A DNA stretch of 38,083 nucleotides from Candidatus Omnitrophota bacterium (GTDB lineage Bacteria; Omnitrophota; Gorgyraeia; Zapsychrales; Zapsychraceae), in the NCBI GenBank assembly GCA_018812705.1, contig JAHJCZ010000050.1:1-38083 (forward strand). The letters are read 5' to 3'. A program made the position numbers and the translations under genes. The notes beneath the pieces were generated by a model that did not search any database, was not told the origin of the DNA, and saw only the letters and a program-made list of their open reading frames with translations. The first letter of the stretch is position 1. Every line of letters begins with the position of its first letter. Positions 7,783 to 16,887 of this stretch are shown here, piece by piece.

Positions 7783-9225
7783 GTGAGTGATAGTAACTTA
7801 AGAAAAATAATTATTGAGCCCGTGACACGAGTAGAGGGGCATGGAAAAGTTTCTCTTTTATTAGACGAAGAGAACAACATTAAGCAGGCTCGCCTGCATA
7901 TCGTAGAATTTCGTGGTTTTGAGAGATTCATTAAGGGACGTCCATACTGGGAAGTCCCAGTTCTTGTACAAAGATTATGCGGGATATGTCCTGTAAGTCA
8001 CCATTTGGCTGCAGCTAAAGCTATGGATGGAATTGTTGGCGTTGATAAATTGACTCCAACTGCTGAAAAAATAAGAAGATTGATGCACTATGGTCAAATG
8101 TTTCAATCGCATGTCCTTCATTTCTTCCATCTATGTTCTCCAGATCTTTTGTTCGGCTTTGATGCTGACCCTGCAATAAGGAACGTGATCGGTGTTGCTC
8201 AAAAATATCCTGAGCTTGCTGTTCAGGGAGTTATGATGCGCAAATATGGCCAAGAGATCATTAAAGCTACAGCCGGAAAGAAAATTCATGGTACAGGCGC
8301 TATTCCGGGTGGTGTTAATAAGAATATTTCAATAGCAGAACGCGATGAATTCTTGAAAGATATTGAGCAAATGCTCAAGTGGGCAAAAGGCGCTTTAAAG
8401 ATAGCTAAAGATTATACTGTAGAAAATCTTTCTTTAGCTATGCAATTCGCTAATTTTGATTCAAACCATTTATCGCTTATTCGTGAAGATGGAGCTATGG
8501 ATCTATATCATGGAAATCTAAGAGCGATCGATAAGGATGGGAATAAAATATTTGATCAAGTTGATTACAATAATTATGTGGATTACATTGCTGAAGAAGT
8601 TAAATCATGGTCATATATGAAATTCCCATTTATCAAGTCAATTGGAACTGAAAACGGTTGGTATCGAGTTGGACCATTAGCTCGTGTTAATGCTTGTGAT
8701 TTTATTGATACTCCGTTGGCTGAAGAAGCAAGAAAAGAATTTATGGCTGTAACTGCTGGCAAGCCAAATAATCTTTCATTAGCATATCATTGGACAAGAA
8801 TGATTGAAACTCTTCACTCAGCAGAAAAGATCAAAGAGCTTCTTAATGATCCTGACCTACAGGGTAAAGATCTTGTATTAAAGGGAAAAAGAAGAGAGGA
8901 AGCGGTTGGTCTTATTGAAGCACCACGTGGTACTCTATTCCATCACTATAAAGTAAATAAAGATGATCAAATCGAAATGTGTAATCTGATCGTTTCAACA
9001 ACACATAATAATGTCCCAATGAATACTGCTGTTGAGAAGGTAGCTCAAACTTATTTAAGTGGAAAACCTGAAATAACAGAAGGTCTTTTAAATCATATTG
9101 AAGTTGCAATTCGTGCTTATGATCCATGTCTATCTTGCGCAACTCATGCGATGGGACAAATGCCCTTAGTTGTCAGTCTTTTTGACCACAAAGGAAATTT
9201 GATCGATAAAAAAGTTAAAAAATGA
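7783..9225 (+). CDS. hoxH: NAD-reducing [NiFe] hydrogenase large subunit HoxH
   Basis: 480-residue catalytic subunit. The four NiFe ligands are C66 and C69 in RLCGICPVSHH and C449 and C452 in DPCLSCATHA. A tail of about 25 residues follows H455; HoxW is expected to cut there after nickel insertion, so the gene encodes the unprocessed precursor. Motif form, length, lack of a signal peptide and the HoxFU diaphorase next to it place it in group 3d, the bidirectional soluble NAD+-reducing class. In a fermenting cell it would either vent excess NADH as H2 or take up H2. GTG start with AAGGAGA eight bases upstream. Confidence 0.95.
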   Translation: MSDSNLRKIIIEPVTRVEGHGKVSLLLDEENNIKQARLHIVEFRGFERFIKGRPYWEVPVLVQRLCGICPVSHHLAAAKAMDGIVGVDKLTPTAEKIRRLMHYGQMFQSHVLHFFHLCSPDLLFGFDADPAIRNVIGVAQKYPELAVQGVMMRKYGQEIIKATAGKKIHGTGAIPGGVNKNISIAERDEFLKDIEQMLKWAKGALKIAKDYTVENLSLAMQFANFDSNHLSLIREDGAMDLYHGNLRAIDKDGNKIFDQVDYNNYVDYIAEEVKSWSYMKFPFIKSIGTENGWYRVGPLARVNACDFIDTPLAEEARKEFMAVTAGKPNNLSLAYHWTRMIETLHSAEKIKELLNDPDLQGKDLVLKGKRREEAVGLIEAPRGTLFHHYKVNKDDQIEMCNLIVSTTHNNVPMNTAVEKVAQTYLSGKPEITEGLLNHIEVAIRAYDPCLSCATHAMGQMPLVVSLFDHKGNLIDKKVKK

Positions 9226-9686
9226 CGTCTGTAGGAAAAGTCCTGCTTATTGGTTTTGGTAATCCAGGGCGGCTCGATGATGGTTTAGGTCCAGCTTTAG
9301 CTGAGATCTTCGAAGAAAAGAGCTTCCCTGGATTAACTATTGATTCTAATTATCAGTTATCTGTAGAAGATGCAGCTGCAGTAGCAGAGAATGATATTGT
9401 GATCTTTGCTGATGCCTCTATCAACGGAACAGAACCGTTCTCCTTCCAAAAATTAACTCCCAAAGCGTCATTGACTTTTTCAACTCACAGCATTGAGCCT
9501 GATAATGTTTTAGGCTTGGCCCATGAATTATTTAAAGCAAAAACAGAAGGGTATATTTTAGGGATCAGAGGATATGATTTTGACGAATTTGGGCAATTTT
9601 TATCAGAAAAAGCAAAAAACAATTTAAATGATGCAGTTTTATTCTTGGAACAAGCATTAAATACAAATAATTTTAAAGAAAAATAA
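9222..9686 (+). CDS. hoxW: HoxH-specific maturation endopeptidase (HoxW/HyaD family)
   Basis: 154-residue hydrogenase maturation protease that removes the HoxH C-terminal tail after nickel is in place. The N-terminus GFGNPGRLDDGLG (11-23) is the family's GNP-x-DDG-G signature with the first acidic metal ligand. A second acidic ligand is expected in the QLSVEDA region and the His in THSIEP is the third. The ATG overlaps the hoxH stop by four bases (ATGA), so it is translationally coupled to its substrate, which supports the specific pairing. Confidence 0.88.
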   Translation: MTSVGKVLLIGFGNPGRLDDGLGPALAEIFEEKSFPGLTIDSNYQLSVEDAAAVAENDIVIFADASINGTEPFSFQKLTPKASLTFSTHSIEPDNVLGLAHELFKAKTEGYILGIRGYDFDEFGQFLSEKAKNNLNDAVLFLEQALNTNNFKEK

Positions 9687-9688
9687 TA

Positions 9689-11953
9689 ATGAGTAATTTG
9701 AGAGTTCAATTAAAAGTTCAAGGAACCGTCCAAGGTGTAGGTTTCAGGCCCTTCATACATAATATGGCTAAAGATTGCGGTCTTAATGGATGGGTTTGTA
9801 ATACTTCTGAAGGTGTTGTAATTGAAGCAGAGGGTGAAAAAAATGATATCGATGATTTCATTTTTAGGATCGATAAAGAGAACCCGGTTCACTCCCATGT
9901 CCAGTCTTTAGAATCAATATTTCTTGAAGTAGTTGGCTATAAATCTTTTGAGATCAAAGAAAGTATAAATGGAATAAAGACTGCCCTTATCTTGCCGGAC
10001 ATTGCAATGTGTTCTGAATGTAAGGAAGAAATTCAAGATACAGCAAATAGAAGATATAAATATCCATTTACCAATTGTACTCACTGTGGACCACGTTACA
10101 GCATTATTGAAACTTTGCCCTATGACAGAAAAAACACTACAATGAGTTCTTTCGACATGTGTGATGACTGTAATAAGGAATATAATGATCCGTCTAATAG
10201 ACGTTTTCACGCTCAGCCAAATGCCTGTCCAGTTTGCGGCCCATCTATAGAGCTATGCGATCATAAGGGAGAGATAATCGGGAAAACGGTTACTGCTATC
10301 AAAATGGCAGCTACTCTTATTAAAGAGGGAAATATAGTTGCTATTAAGGGCTTGGGTGGATTTCAACTTGTAGTAGACGCTAGAGATGCGGTTGCTGTTG
10401 AGAGATTAAGAGAGAGGAAAAATAGAGAAGCAAAACCATTTGCGGTTATGTATCATGATATTGATGAAGTTAAGCTAGTTTGCAATGTTTCTCATGTCGA
10501 GGAACAAATGCTATGTTCTGCGCAGGCGCCAATAGTATTGCTGGTCAAAAAAGGACATTTTGTTGCTGAAAATGTTGCACCTGGAAATCCATATCTTGGC
10601 GTAATGCTACCTTACACGCCATTACATTTTATTTTAATGCAGAATTTAAAAATACCGGTAGTCGCTACCAGCGGAAATCTATCAGAAGACCCTATATGTA
10701 TTGATGAATGGGAAGCGATAGAAGATCTTGGAAGTATCGCAGATTATTTTCTAATTCATAATAGGCCAATAGCTAGACATGTCGACGATTCGATCGTTCG
10801 TGAAATAAAAGGGAAAGAACAGGTTTTACGTCGTGCGCGTGGCTATGCGCCTTTGCCGATATTTATTGAAGATGGAAAAACCTCAGTTCTGGCGTTAGGG
10901 TCACATTTGAAGAACACGGTTTCTGTTTCGCATGGATCGAAGGTTTTTATTAGTCAACATATCGGTGATCTTGGAAGTCAAAAATCAAATGAAGCTTTTA
11001 AGAAGACCATTGCTGACTTTATCAGTATTTATGAAGAAAAACCTGAAGTTGTAGCTTTTGATAAACATCCAGATTATGCGTCTTCTAAATTAGCAAAAAG
11101 TTTAGATCTGTCAAAATTTTCTGTCCAACATCACTATGCTCATATCCTTTCTTGTATGGCTGACAATCAAATTACTTCACCTGTGTTAGGTGTAAGCTGG
11201 GATGGATCTGGTTTCGGTGATGATGGTAGTTTGTGGGGTGGAGAATTCTTGTTGGTCAATGATAACTCGTTTGAGAGGATCGCACATTTCGAAAAATTTG
11301 GCTTGCCGGGAAGTGAAGTTGCAATAGAAGAATCTAGAAGATCTGCTTTAGGGCTTTTGTATAAGGTCTTTGGCGATAAATATTTTGGTAAAAAAAGTAT
11401 TAAGACTTTTAATTCTTTTGAAGTTGTTGAATTAAAAAATATATGCCAAATGCTAGCAAACAATATTAATACTCCTAACACTTCAAGTGTCGGAAGATTG
11501 TTTGACGCTGTTTCCTCAATGCTTGGCATATGTCATAAATCAAAATATGAAGGTCAAGCTGCAATGCAACTTGAATTTGCCGCTAATGGATATAAAACGG
11601 CTGAGTTTTATACCTATGATCTTCAAAATGATGACAATGCTATCATTATAAAATATAATAAGCTTTTGGGCTCGCTGATTAATGATTTAGACGAAGGCTG
11701 TGATGTCGGAATGATCGCTGTAAAGTTTCATAACACTTTAGTGGAAATAATAGTTGATATTGCAAAGACTGTAAATATTAACAAAGTTGCATTGTCAGGT
11801 GGCTGTTTCCAGAATAAGTATCTTACTGAGAGAGCAATTGATAGATTGACTACAGAGAATTTTAAAGTTTATTGGCATCAAAGAGTGCCTCCAAATGATG
11901 GGGGTATATCTTTAGGTCAAGTTCTTGCTGCTAAAAGAGAATTTAAAAAGTAA
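9689..11953 (+). CDS. hypF: carbamoyltransferase HypF
   Basis: 754 residues, the normal length. HypF uses carbamoyl phosphate and ATP to place a carbamoyl group on the C-terminal Cys of HypE, the source of the cyanide ligands of the NiFe site. Domains in order are: acylphosphatase (VQGTVQGVGFRPF near residue 10), two zinc-finger motifs (CSEC...CTHCG, then CDDC...CPVCG, about 110-190), a YrdC-like domain (about 200-390), and a Kae1-like domain with HHYAH, SWDGSGFGDDG and LSGGCFQN. It begins two bases after hoxW, so it belongs to the same transcript. Confidence 0.95.
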   Translation: MSNLRVQLKVQGTVQGVGFRPFIHNMAKDCGLNGWVCNTSEGVVIEAEGEKNDIDDFIFRIDKENPVHSHVQSLESIFLEVVGYKSFEIKESINGIKTALILPDIAMCSECKEEIQDTANRRYKYPFTNCTHCGPRYSIIETLPYDRKNTTMSSFDMCDDCNKEYNDPSNRRFHAQPNACPVCGPSIELCDHKGEIIGKTVTAIKMAATLIKEGNIVAIKGLGGFQLVVDARDAVAVERLRERKNREAKPFAVMYHDIDEVKLVCNVSHVEEQMLCSAQAPIVLLVKKGHFVAENVAPGNPYLGVMLPYTPLHFILMQNLKIPVVATSGNLSEDPICIDEWEAIEDLGSIADYFLIHNRPIARHVDDSIVREIKGKEQVLRRARGYAPLPIFIEDGKTSVLALGSHLKNTVSVSHGSKVFISQHIGDLGSQKSNEAFKKTIADFISIYEEKPEVVAFDKHPDYASSKLAKSLDLSKFSVQHHYAHILSCMADNQITSPVLGVSWDGSGFGDDGSLWGGEFLLVNDNSFERIAHFEKFGLPGSEVAIEESRRSALGLLYKVFGDKYFGKKSIKTFNSFEVVELKNICQMLANNINTPNTSSVGRLFDAVSSMLGICHKSKYEGQAAMQLEFAANGYKTAEFYTYDLQNDDNAIIIKYNKLLGSLINDLDEGCDVGMIAVKFHNTLVEIIVDIAKTVNINKVALSGGCFQNKYLTERAIDRLTTENFKVYWHQRVPPNDGGISLGQVLAAKREFKK

Positions 11954-12003
11954 CCTGCCGTGATATAATGCTTTCGTTATTGCAATTAATAAGAGGAGAC
12001 TAT

Positions 12004-12267
12004 ATGTGTTTAGCTGCACCAGGAAAAATTGAAGAAATTATTGGTGTTGATCCATTAAATAAGATAGGTAAAGTTAATTTTGGTGGTGTAGTAAAGGATA
12101 TAAATCTTTCCTATGTGCCTGAGGCTAAAGTGAATGATTATGTCATTGCACATGTAGGTTTTGCATTAAATACAATTGATGAAGTCGAGGCTGAAAAATT
12201 ACTTGAAGACATTAAAATGATAGAAGGTTTTGCTGAAGATGATTGGGAAGGAGATAAACTTCAATGA
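12004..12267 (+). CDS. hypC: hydrogenase assembly chaperone HypC
   Basis: 87 residues from the ATG at 12004. This start is chosen because HypC needs Cys at position 2, exposed after Met removal, to hold the Fe(CN)2CO unit; here the N-terminus is MCLAAPGKI. An AGGAG (11994-11998) five bases upstream supports it, whereas the in-frame ATG at 11968 would bury the Cys. The conserved AHVGFAL segment follows. HypC forms a complex with HypD and passes the iron group to HoxH. Its end overlaps the hypD start (ATGA). Confidence 0.93.
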   Translation: MCLAAPGKIEEIIGVDPLNKIGKVNFGGVVKDINLSYVPEAKVNDYVIAHVGFALNTIDEVEAEKLLEDIKMIEGFAEDDWEGDKLQ

Positions 12268-13367
12268 GGTTTATTGATGAGTATCGTGATGCTAAGGCTG
12301 CACATAAGATAGCAGGATCAATTCGAAGAACTGCGACACGTTCATGGAAGATCATGGAGATCTGTGGAGGACAAACTCATTCTATAATAAAGTTTGGATT
12401 AGATGAACTTCTTCCAGACTGCATAACGCTTATACATGGTCCAGGATGTCCTGTTTGCGTTACTCCACTTGAAGCAATAGAACAAGCAGTCATTATTGCT
12501 TCGAAGCAGAATGTTATTTTATGCTCTTTTGGAGATATGCTGCGTGTTCCTGGAAAAAAAAAGGATCTCTTGTCAGTTAAAGCTGAAGGTGGGGATGTTA
12601 GGATAGTTTATTCTCCGATGGATGCATTAGAGTTAGCAAAAAAGCATCCTGATAAAAAAGTCGTCTTTTTTGCAGTAGGCTTTGAAACTACTGCACCTGC
12701 TAATGCTATGGTAGTTTATCAAGCTGACAAACAGGGAGTAGATAATTTTTCTGTTCTTGTATCACATGTTCTAGTGCCACCTGCAATGGAAGCAGTGCTT
12801 TCTTCAAAGCAAAATCAGGTACAAGGATTTTTAGCTGCTGGACATGTTTGTACTGTAATGGGTTATAAGCAATACGAGTCAATCGCAGAAAAATATAGGG
12901 TTCCAATCGTAGTTACAGGTTTTGAGCCTGTAGATATATTAAGAGGAATTCAATTGTGTGTTGAACAACTTGAGAAGGGATCCTTCTTGGTCCAAAATGA
13001 ATATTCAAGAGTTGTTACTAGAGATGGTAATTTGAATGCACAGAAAATTGTTGATCAAGTATTTTGTGTTGTGCCCAGAAAATGGCGAGGCATTGGAGAA
13101 ATACCTAACAGCGGGTTAGGTCTTCAAAAGGCCTATGAACGTTTTGATGCTGAAATAATATTTAAACTTGAAAATATCAATGTTCAGGAACCTCCTGAGT
13201 GTATTGCGGGATTGATCTTGCAGGGCATTAAGAAACCGCATGAATGCAGTGAATTTGATAAACGCTGCAAACCGGAGCATCCATTAGGAGCGCCAATGGT
13301 TTCTTCTGAAGGTGCCTGTAATGCATACTTTAGATATAGAAAATATTCATTAGGAGCAAACAGTTGA
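12264..13367 (+). CDS. hypD: Fe-(CN)2CO scaffold protein HypD
   Basis: 367 residues. HypD carries a 4Fe-4S cluster and is the site on which CN and CO are assembled on iron with HypC and HypE. The N-terminal EICGGQTHS (C34) and HGPGCPVC (C62, C65) motifs hold the iron-binding and thiol redox residues. The C-terminal cluster motif is seen in [17 protein letters not shown] and [11 protein letters not shown]. All invariant Cys appear present. The ATG overlaps hypC by four bases. Confidence 0.95.
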   Translation: MRFIDEYRDAKAAHKIAGSIRRTATRSWKIMEICGGQTHSIIKFGLDELLPDCITLIHGPGCPVCVTPLEAIEQAVIIASKQNVILCSFGDMLRVPGKKKDLLSVKAEGGDVRIVYSPMDALELAKKHPDKKVVFFAVGFETTAPANAMVVYQADKQGVDNFSVLVSHVLVPPAMEAVLSSKQNQVQGFLAAGHVCTVMGYKQYESIAEKYRVPIVVTGFEPVDILRGIQLCVEQLEKGSFLVQNEYSRVVTRDGNLNAQKIVDQVFCVVPRKWRGIGEIPNSGLGLQKAYERFDAEIIFKLENINVQEPPECIAGLILQGIKKPHECSEFDKRCKPEHPLGAPMVSSEGACNAYFRYRKYSLGANS

Positions 13368-14422
13368 TGTCAGAGAATAAAGAGTTTAATCCAAGTTGTC
13401 CAATTTCAATAAGCGATTATCCCAATGTCCTTTTAGCGCATGGTAGCGGTGGAACATTAATGAATCAGCTCATTGATGGAGTATTTAAAATTGCGTTCAA
13501 AAACAAAGAGCTACATAAATCACATGATGCAGCTGTTCTTAATATTGATTCATCTAAGATAGCAATAACAACGGATTCTTATGTAGTTGATCCACTGTTT
13601 TTCCCTGGGGGCGATATCGGTTCCATGGCGATATACGGAACAATAAATGATCTAGCTATGTCTGGAGCAATGCCAATAGCATTATCTGTAGGTTTTATTC
13701 TTGAAGAAGGCCTTGAAATGGAAAAGCTGATAAAAGTAGTTAATTCTATGCAAGTAGCAGCTAATAAAGCAGGTGTTGATATCGTTACTGGAGATACTAA
13801 AGTTGTGGATAGGGGGAAAGGAGATGGTATCTTTATAAACACTACCGGCATTGGTCTGATAAAACACAATATGTCTATTGAGCCGTCTTCTGTTGTTGAT
13901 GGAGATGCAATAATCATAAGTGGCGATATTGGCAGGCATGGCATTGCTATTATGGCAGTACGGGAAGGGCTAGAATTCAGTACTTTTATTGAAAGTGATT
14001 CGGCGCCATTGAATGGACTAGTTTCTAAGCTTATTGATTCAAAAATTGAAATACATTGCATGCGTGATCTAACTAGAGGCGGATTAGCTTCAGCACTTGT
14101 TGAAATTGCAAAAACTTCCAACTCACAAATTACAATTGATGAAAATAATATACCTGTAAGAGAAGATGTTCGTGGCGCATGTGAGATCCTTGGATTTGAT
14201 CCTATGTATGTTGCCAATGAAGGAAGATTCATCGCCTTTGTAAAACGTGATGATGTTAATAAAGCTTTAAATATTTTTCATTCTGATGAGCTTGGGAAGG
14301 ATGCAAAGTGTATAGGTTATGTGTCAGCTGACAAACCTGGATCAGTTACAATGCGTAGCTGCATAGGCACTATGCGGGTCGTCGATATGCTTTCTGGCGA
14401 ACAACTACCTAGAATTTGTTGA
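13367..14422 (+). CDS. hypE: hydrogenase maturation protein HypE
   Basis: 351 residues of the PurM/ThiL-like ATP-binding fold. HypE dehydrates the thiocarboxamide on its C-terminal Cys to thiocyanate and hands cyanide to HypCD. The essential C-terminal PRIC is intact, and the N-terminal [12 protein letters not shown] nucleotide-binding region is present. The ATG at 13367 shares one base with the hypD stop; a TTG three bases earlier is also possible, and AGGAG at 13352-13356 fits either. It is the last gene of the hydrogenase locus. Confidence 0.94.
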   Translation: MSENKEFNPSCPISISDYPNVLLAHGSGGTLMNQLIDGVFKIAFKNKELHKSHDAAVLNIDSSKIAITTDSYVVDPLFFPGGDIGSMAIYGTINDLAMSGAMPIALSVGFILEEGLEMEKLIKVVNSMQVAANKAGVDIVTGDTKVVDRGKGDGIFINTTGIGLIKHNMSIEPSSVVDGDAIIISGDIGRHGIAIMAVREGLEFSTFIESDSAPLNGLVSKLIDSKIEIHCMRDLTRGGLASALVEIAKTSNSQITIDENNIPVREDVRGACEILGFDPMYVANEGRFIAFVKRDDVNKALNIFHSDELGKDAKCIGYVSADKPGSVTMRSCIGTMRVVDMLSGEQLPRIC

Positions 14423-14446
14423 TATATTATTTTCAAACATGTTCAA

Positions 14447-14471
14447 AATGCTTACTTTGAATTAAAGCATT
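14447..14471 (+). terminator. weak stem-loop after hypE
   Basis: AATGCTT (14447-14453) pairs perfectly with AAGCATT (14465-14471) across an 11-base loop, 25 bases after the hypE stop. The following bases are only partly T-rich, so termination would be weak. It separates the hydrogenase locus from the promoter at 14479. Confidence 0.35.
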
Positions 14472-14478
14472 ATTGTGT

Positions 14479-14505
14479 TTGCACTTAACATATTTGTGCT
14501 ATACT
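14479..14505 (+). promoter_or_regulatory. extended -10 promoter for the 98-residue membrane protein
   Basis: TTGCAC (14479-14484), 15-base spacer, and TATACT (14500-14505) preceded by TGC, an extended -10 element that compensates for the short spacer. It is about 55 bases from the next start codon. Confidence 0.55.
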
Positions 14506-14559
14506 GTTTTTATTGTTATTTTTTTGATAAGCTAATAATTATATACAGGAGGAATTATA

Positions 14560-14856
14560 ATGAATGATGTAACAAAAGGGTTCCTAAACAAAGTTAAGGT
14601 GAATACATACATTTACACTTTTACTTTTATGTCAGTCGCAGTTTTGTATGTTCTCAGATTTGATGTTGGAACAGAAGCTTTGATGTTATTATTAGCTGCC
14701 TTTGCTTTCTACACGATCGGAAGACAAATTAATCTAGTATCTGATTTGGAAGCAGGTAGTGAAGTTGATACAATGCCAAGAGCCCCTGTATGGGTACGCG
14801 GAATTACTTTTTTTGTAGTCATGATGCTGGTTTTAGCGATGATTTTTAGCTGGTAA
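14560..14856 (+). CDS. small three-helix membrane protein, unrecognised
   Basis: 98 residues with about three hydrophobic segments (roughly 17-34, 37-53 and 80-97) and a short acidic loop (SDLEAGSEVDTMP) between the second and third. I do not recognise the family. An AGGAGGAATT ribosome site sits just before the ATG. The gene has its own promoter and is followed by a good terminator, so it is a monocistronic unit between the hydrogenase locus and the next cluster. Strong expression signals suggest a real, perhaps abundant, membrane peptide. Function unknown. Confidence 0.72.
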   Translation: MNDVTKGFLNKVKVNTYIYTFTFMSVAVLYVLRFDVGTEALMLLLAAFAFYTIGRQINLVSDLEAGSEVDTMPRAPVWVRGITFFVVMMLVLAMIFSW

Positions 14857-14860
14857 TTGT

Positions 14861-14884
14861 TAATTTTCGATAAATTGAAAATTA
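14861..14884 (+). repeat. AT-rich stem-loop four bases after a stop codon
   Basis: TAATTTTC (14861-14868) pairs with GAAAATTA (14877-14884), an eight-base perfect stem with an eight-base loop. It precedes the stronger GC-rich terminator and may protect the 3' end of the short mRNA. Confidence 0.3.
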
Positions 14885-14910
14885 TTAATATACCGAATAT
14901 TTTGTACTTT

Positions 14911-14946
14911 AAAAGGGGCTGCCTTAACTGGCATCCCCTTTTTTTA
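14911..14946 (+). terminator. intrinsic terminator
   Basis: AAAAGGGGCTGCC, loop TTAACT, GGCATCCCCTTTTTTT. The stem is GGGG, one mismatch, then TGCC, followed by a seven-base T run. It ends the transcript of the 98-residue protein. Confidence 0.88.
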
Positions 14947-14963
14947 AGTAATAGTTAGGGTCA

Positions 14964-15497
14964 ATGATGTTAAATAGAAAAATCAATAATGTTAAAGTTC
15001 TCAAATATGCTCAGGTTGATAAGTTGGTTTTTACAGTGTCTTTAATGTTCATAATGCCACTACTTCTTCATATGTTGCCCCGAACAGGATATTATCCAAT
15101 TGGGGCAATATGGTTGCCAATCTTTTATGCCCCGCTTTTTGCTGCTATATTTTTTAAAAAACATGTATCAATTGCCGCCTGCTTTGTTTCACCTTGGATT
15201 AACATGTATTTTACAGGAATGCCTAGACTAGAAATTGCATCGAAGCTAACTTTCGAGTTAATTATTTTCGCTATTTTTGCCCAAATTATTTTTAAATCAA
15301 AAAGTTTTTATAGGTTTATTGGGCTTATTTCATTTATATTTGCAAAATTATTTTTATATTTAACAGTATTTTTCATGTCCGGACACTTTGAACTAAAAAA
15401 TATGTTTTCAGAAATAACTTTGGCTTTACCTGGTATTTTTGTATTGCTGTTTATTGGAATAATATTGATACAAATTAAAGAGAGCGCAGCTAAATGA
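14964..15497 (+). CDS. ECF-transporter S-component-like membrane protein
   Basis: 177 residues with five or six hydrophobic helices. The region YYPIGAIWLPIFYAPLFAAI followed by SPWINMYFTGMP resembles ECF-type substrate-binding (S) components, where a P-x-H/W-x-P-x-L stretch and S-P-...-TGMP are common. S-components capture vitamins, nucleobases or metals and need an energising module, which is not in this window. Its stop overlaps the start of a phosphoribosyltransferase gene by four bases, hinting at uptake and salvage of a base-like compound. The family call is moderate; substrate unknown. Start at 14964, with a second ATG three bases later. Confidence 0.55.
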   Translation: MMLNRKINNVKVLKYAQVDKLVFTVSLMFIMPLLLHMLPRTGYYPIGAIWLPIFYAPLFAAIFFKKHVSIAACFVSPWINMYFTGMPRLEIASKLTFELIIFAIFAQIIFKSKSFYRFIGLISFIFAKLFLYLTVFFMSGHFELKNMFSEITLALPGIFVLLFIGIILIQIKESAAK

Positions 15498-15895
15498 TTG
15501 AATTAAGTTTTACAGAAGTTTTTAATTCTCTAACGAATTTGAATATTGTTGATGTCGATCATATTGTAGCTATTGGACAGGGGGGATTAATTCCTGCTAG
15601 CATTGTTGCATACAATCTAAACTTATCTTTAAGCTCAATTCATATAAACTATAGAGATAGTAAAAATTCGCCAATATTTGAAGAACCCAAGCTGCTGATG
15701 CCTTTTAATATATCTAATAAATTTAGAAAAATATTACTGGTTGATGATGCTGTTGTTTCTGGGAAAACAATACTTGCAGCAAAATATTTGTTAAAAGATT
15801 TTGATGTTAAAACAATGGCATTAATTGGCAATGCTGATTATGTAGTATTTCCTGACATTAAATCTTGCGTCAAGTGGCCATGGAAAGTGAGTTAA
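15494..15895 (+). CDS. small phosphoribosyltransferase-like protein
   Basis: 133 residues of the type I PRTase fold. The PRPP-binding signature is ILLVDDAVVSGKTI (about 80-93), and the early IGQGGLIPA (27-35) is the pyrophosphate-side loop. It is short compared with hypoxanthine or adenine PRTases (about 170-180) and lacks an obvious hood domain; similar short proteins are often annotated only as PRTase-domain proteins. ATGA overlap with the upstream S-component-like gene shows coupling, and a role in trapping an imported base by ribosylation is an inference. It could instead be a non-catalytic regulator. Confidence 0.68.
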   Translation: MIELSFTEVFNSLTNLNIVDVDHIVAIGQGGLIPASIVAYNLNLSLSSIHINYRDSKNSPIFEEPKLLMPFNISNKFRKILLVDDAVVSGKTILAAKYLLKDFDVKTMALIGNADYVVFPDIKSCVKWPWKVS

Positions 15896-15897
15896 AA

Positions 15898-16878
15898 ATG
15901 AATAACTTGTTATATAAGCTTGAAACATATTTAAAAAGGACAGTTTCAAGAAGAGAATTCATGAAAATAATTATTGGAGGGCTGGTTTATTTTCTTTCAG
16001 AAAACCAGTTCCTTAAGTTTGCTTTTGCTAAAAATTCAGATGCTAAGCCAAGAGCCAAAAAAAGTATTGCCTGTGAACATGATCTTGTTGCGGTAAAAGG
16101 TTCAAAATCAGGGAAAAATGTTGAGAAAGCAATAGAGTTACTAGGAGGCATTGACAAATTTGTTAAGAAGGGTGATGTCGTTCTTGTAAAGCCAAATATG
16201 GCTTGGGATAGAAGCCCTGAACAAGCTGCTAATACTGATCCAGAAGTGGTGGCAACTATCGTTGAACTTTGCTATAAGGCTGGAGCAAAAAGAGTTAATA
16301 TTTTTGATGTGCCGTGTAATGATGATAGAAGAGTGTATGAAAATAGCGGTATTCAAAAAGCAGCTGAAGAGAAAGGTGCAAAAGTATATTTTGCTGATCA
16401 TTGGAATGTTCTTAAGGCCAAATTCCCATACAAAAGCGCTATGGAAGATTGGCCTATAATTCGTGATGCTGTCGTTTGTGATACGTTCATTAATGTCCCT
16501 GTATTAAAGCATCATGGATTAACAGGGCTTACTTTATCAATGAAAAATTTGATGGGTGTCTGCAGCGGAACAAGAGGCTTTATTCATATTGATATTGCGA
16601 AAAAGCTTGTCGACCTTACTGATTTTATAAATCCTGACCTTACTATTATTGATGCTACTAGAGTTCTTACTAAAAATGGCCCCAGCGGAGGAAATCTTAA
16701 AGATGTTATAAAATTGGATACAGTCATAGCTTCTACGGATCCAACTTTAGCTGACACCTATGCATGTAAGTTGATGAAAAAAGATCCAATGTCAGTTCCG
16801 TATTTAAAAGAAGCTGCTGCAAGGAAATTTGGCAATTCAAACCTCGAGAAATCTGATATTAAAGAACTGTCGATTTAA
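15898..16878 (+). CDS. Tat-exported DUF362 iron-sulfur-associated protein
   Basis: 326 residues from ATG 15898, two bases after the previous stop. The N-terminus has a twin-arginine motif SRREFMK (17-23), a hydrophobic stretch and a likely cleavage after AFA (about 44), so it is probably exported folded. The rest is DUF362: VLVKPNMAWDRSP, NTDPEVVATIVELC, NVPVLKHHGLTGLTLSMKN. DUF362 proteins often accompany or are fused to 4Fe-4S ferredoxin domains; function is not established. The next gene is a polyferredoxin, so an envelope electron-transfer pair is plausible. In-frame upstream starts (15865, 15880) would place the RR motif unusually far in. Confidence 0.82.
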   Translation: MNNLLYKLETYLKRTVSRREFMKIIIGGLVYFLSENQFLKFAFAKNSDAKPRAKKSIACEHDLVAVKGSKSGKNVEKAIELLGGIDKFVKKGDVVLVKPNMAWDRSPEQAANTDPEVVATIVELCYKAGAKRVNIFDVPCNDDRRVYENSGIQKAAEEKGAKVYFADHWNVLKAKFPYKSAMEDWPIIRDAVVCDTFINVPVLKHHGLTGLTLSMKNLMGVCSGTRGFIHIDIAKKLVDLTDFINPDLTIIDATRVLTKNGPSGGNLKDVIKLDTVIASTDPTLADTYACKLMKKDPMSVPYLKEAAARKFGNSNLEKSDIKELSI

Positions 16879-16887
16879 CCTATTACT

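Noticed and set aside
11968-12003. Longer HypC starting at ATG 11968
   Set aside because: It would add twelve residues before the essential Cys2, and a good Shine-Dalgarno fits the ATG at 12004.
13579-14232. Long open frame on the minus strand across hypE
   Set aside because: It is antisense to a well-supported gene, has a Ser/Pro/Ile-rich composition typical of shadow frames, and shows no ribosome site or known domain.
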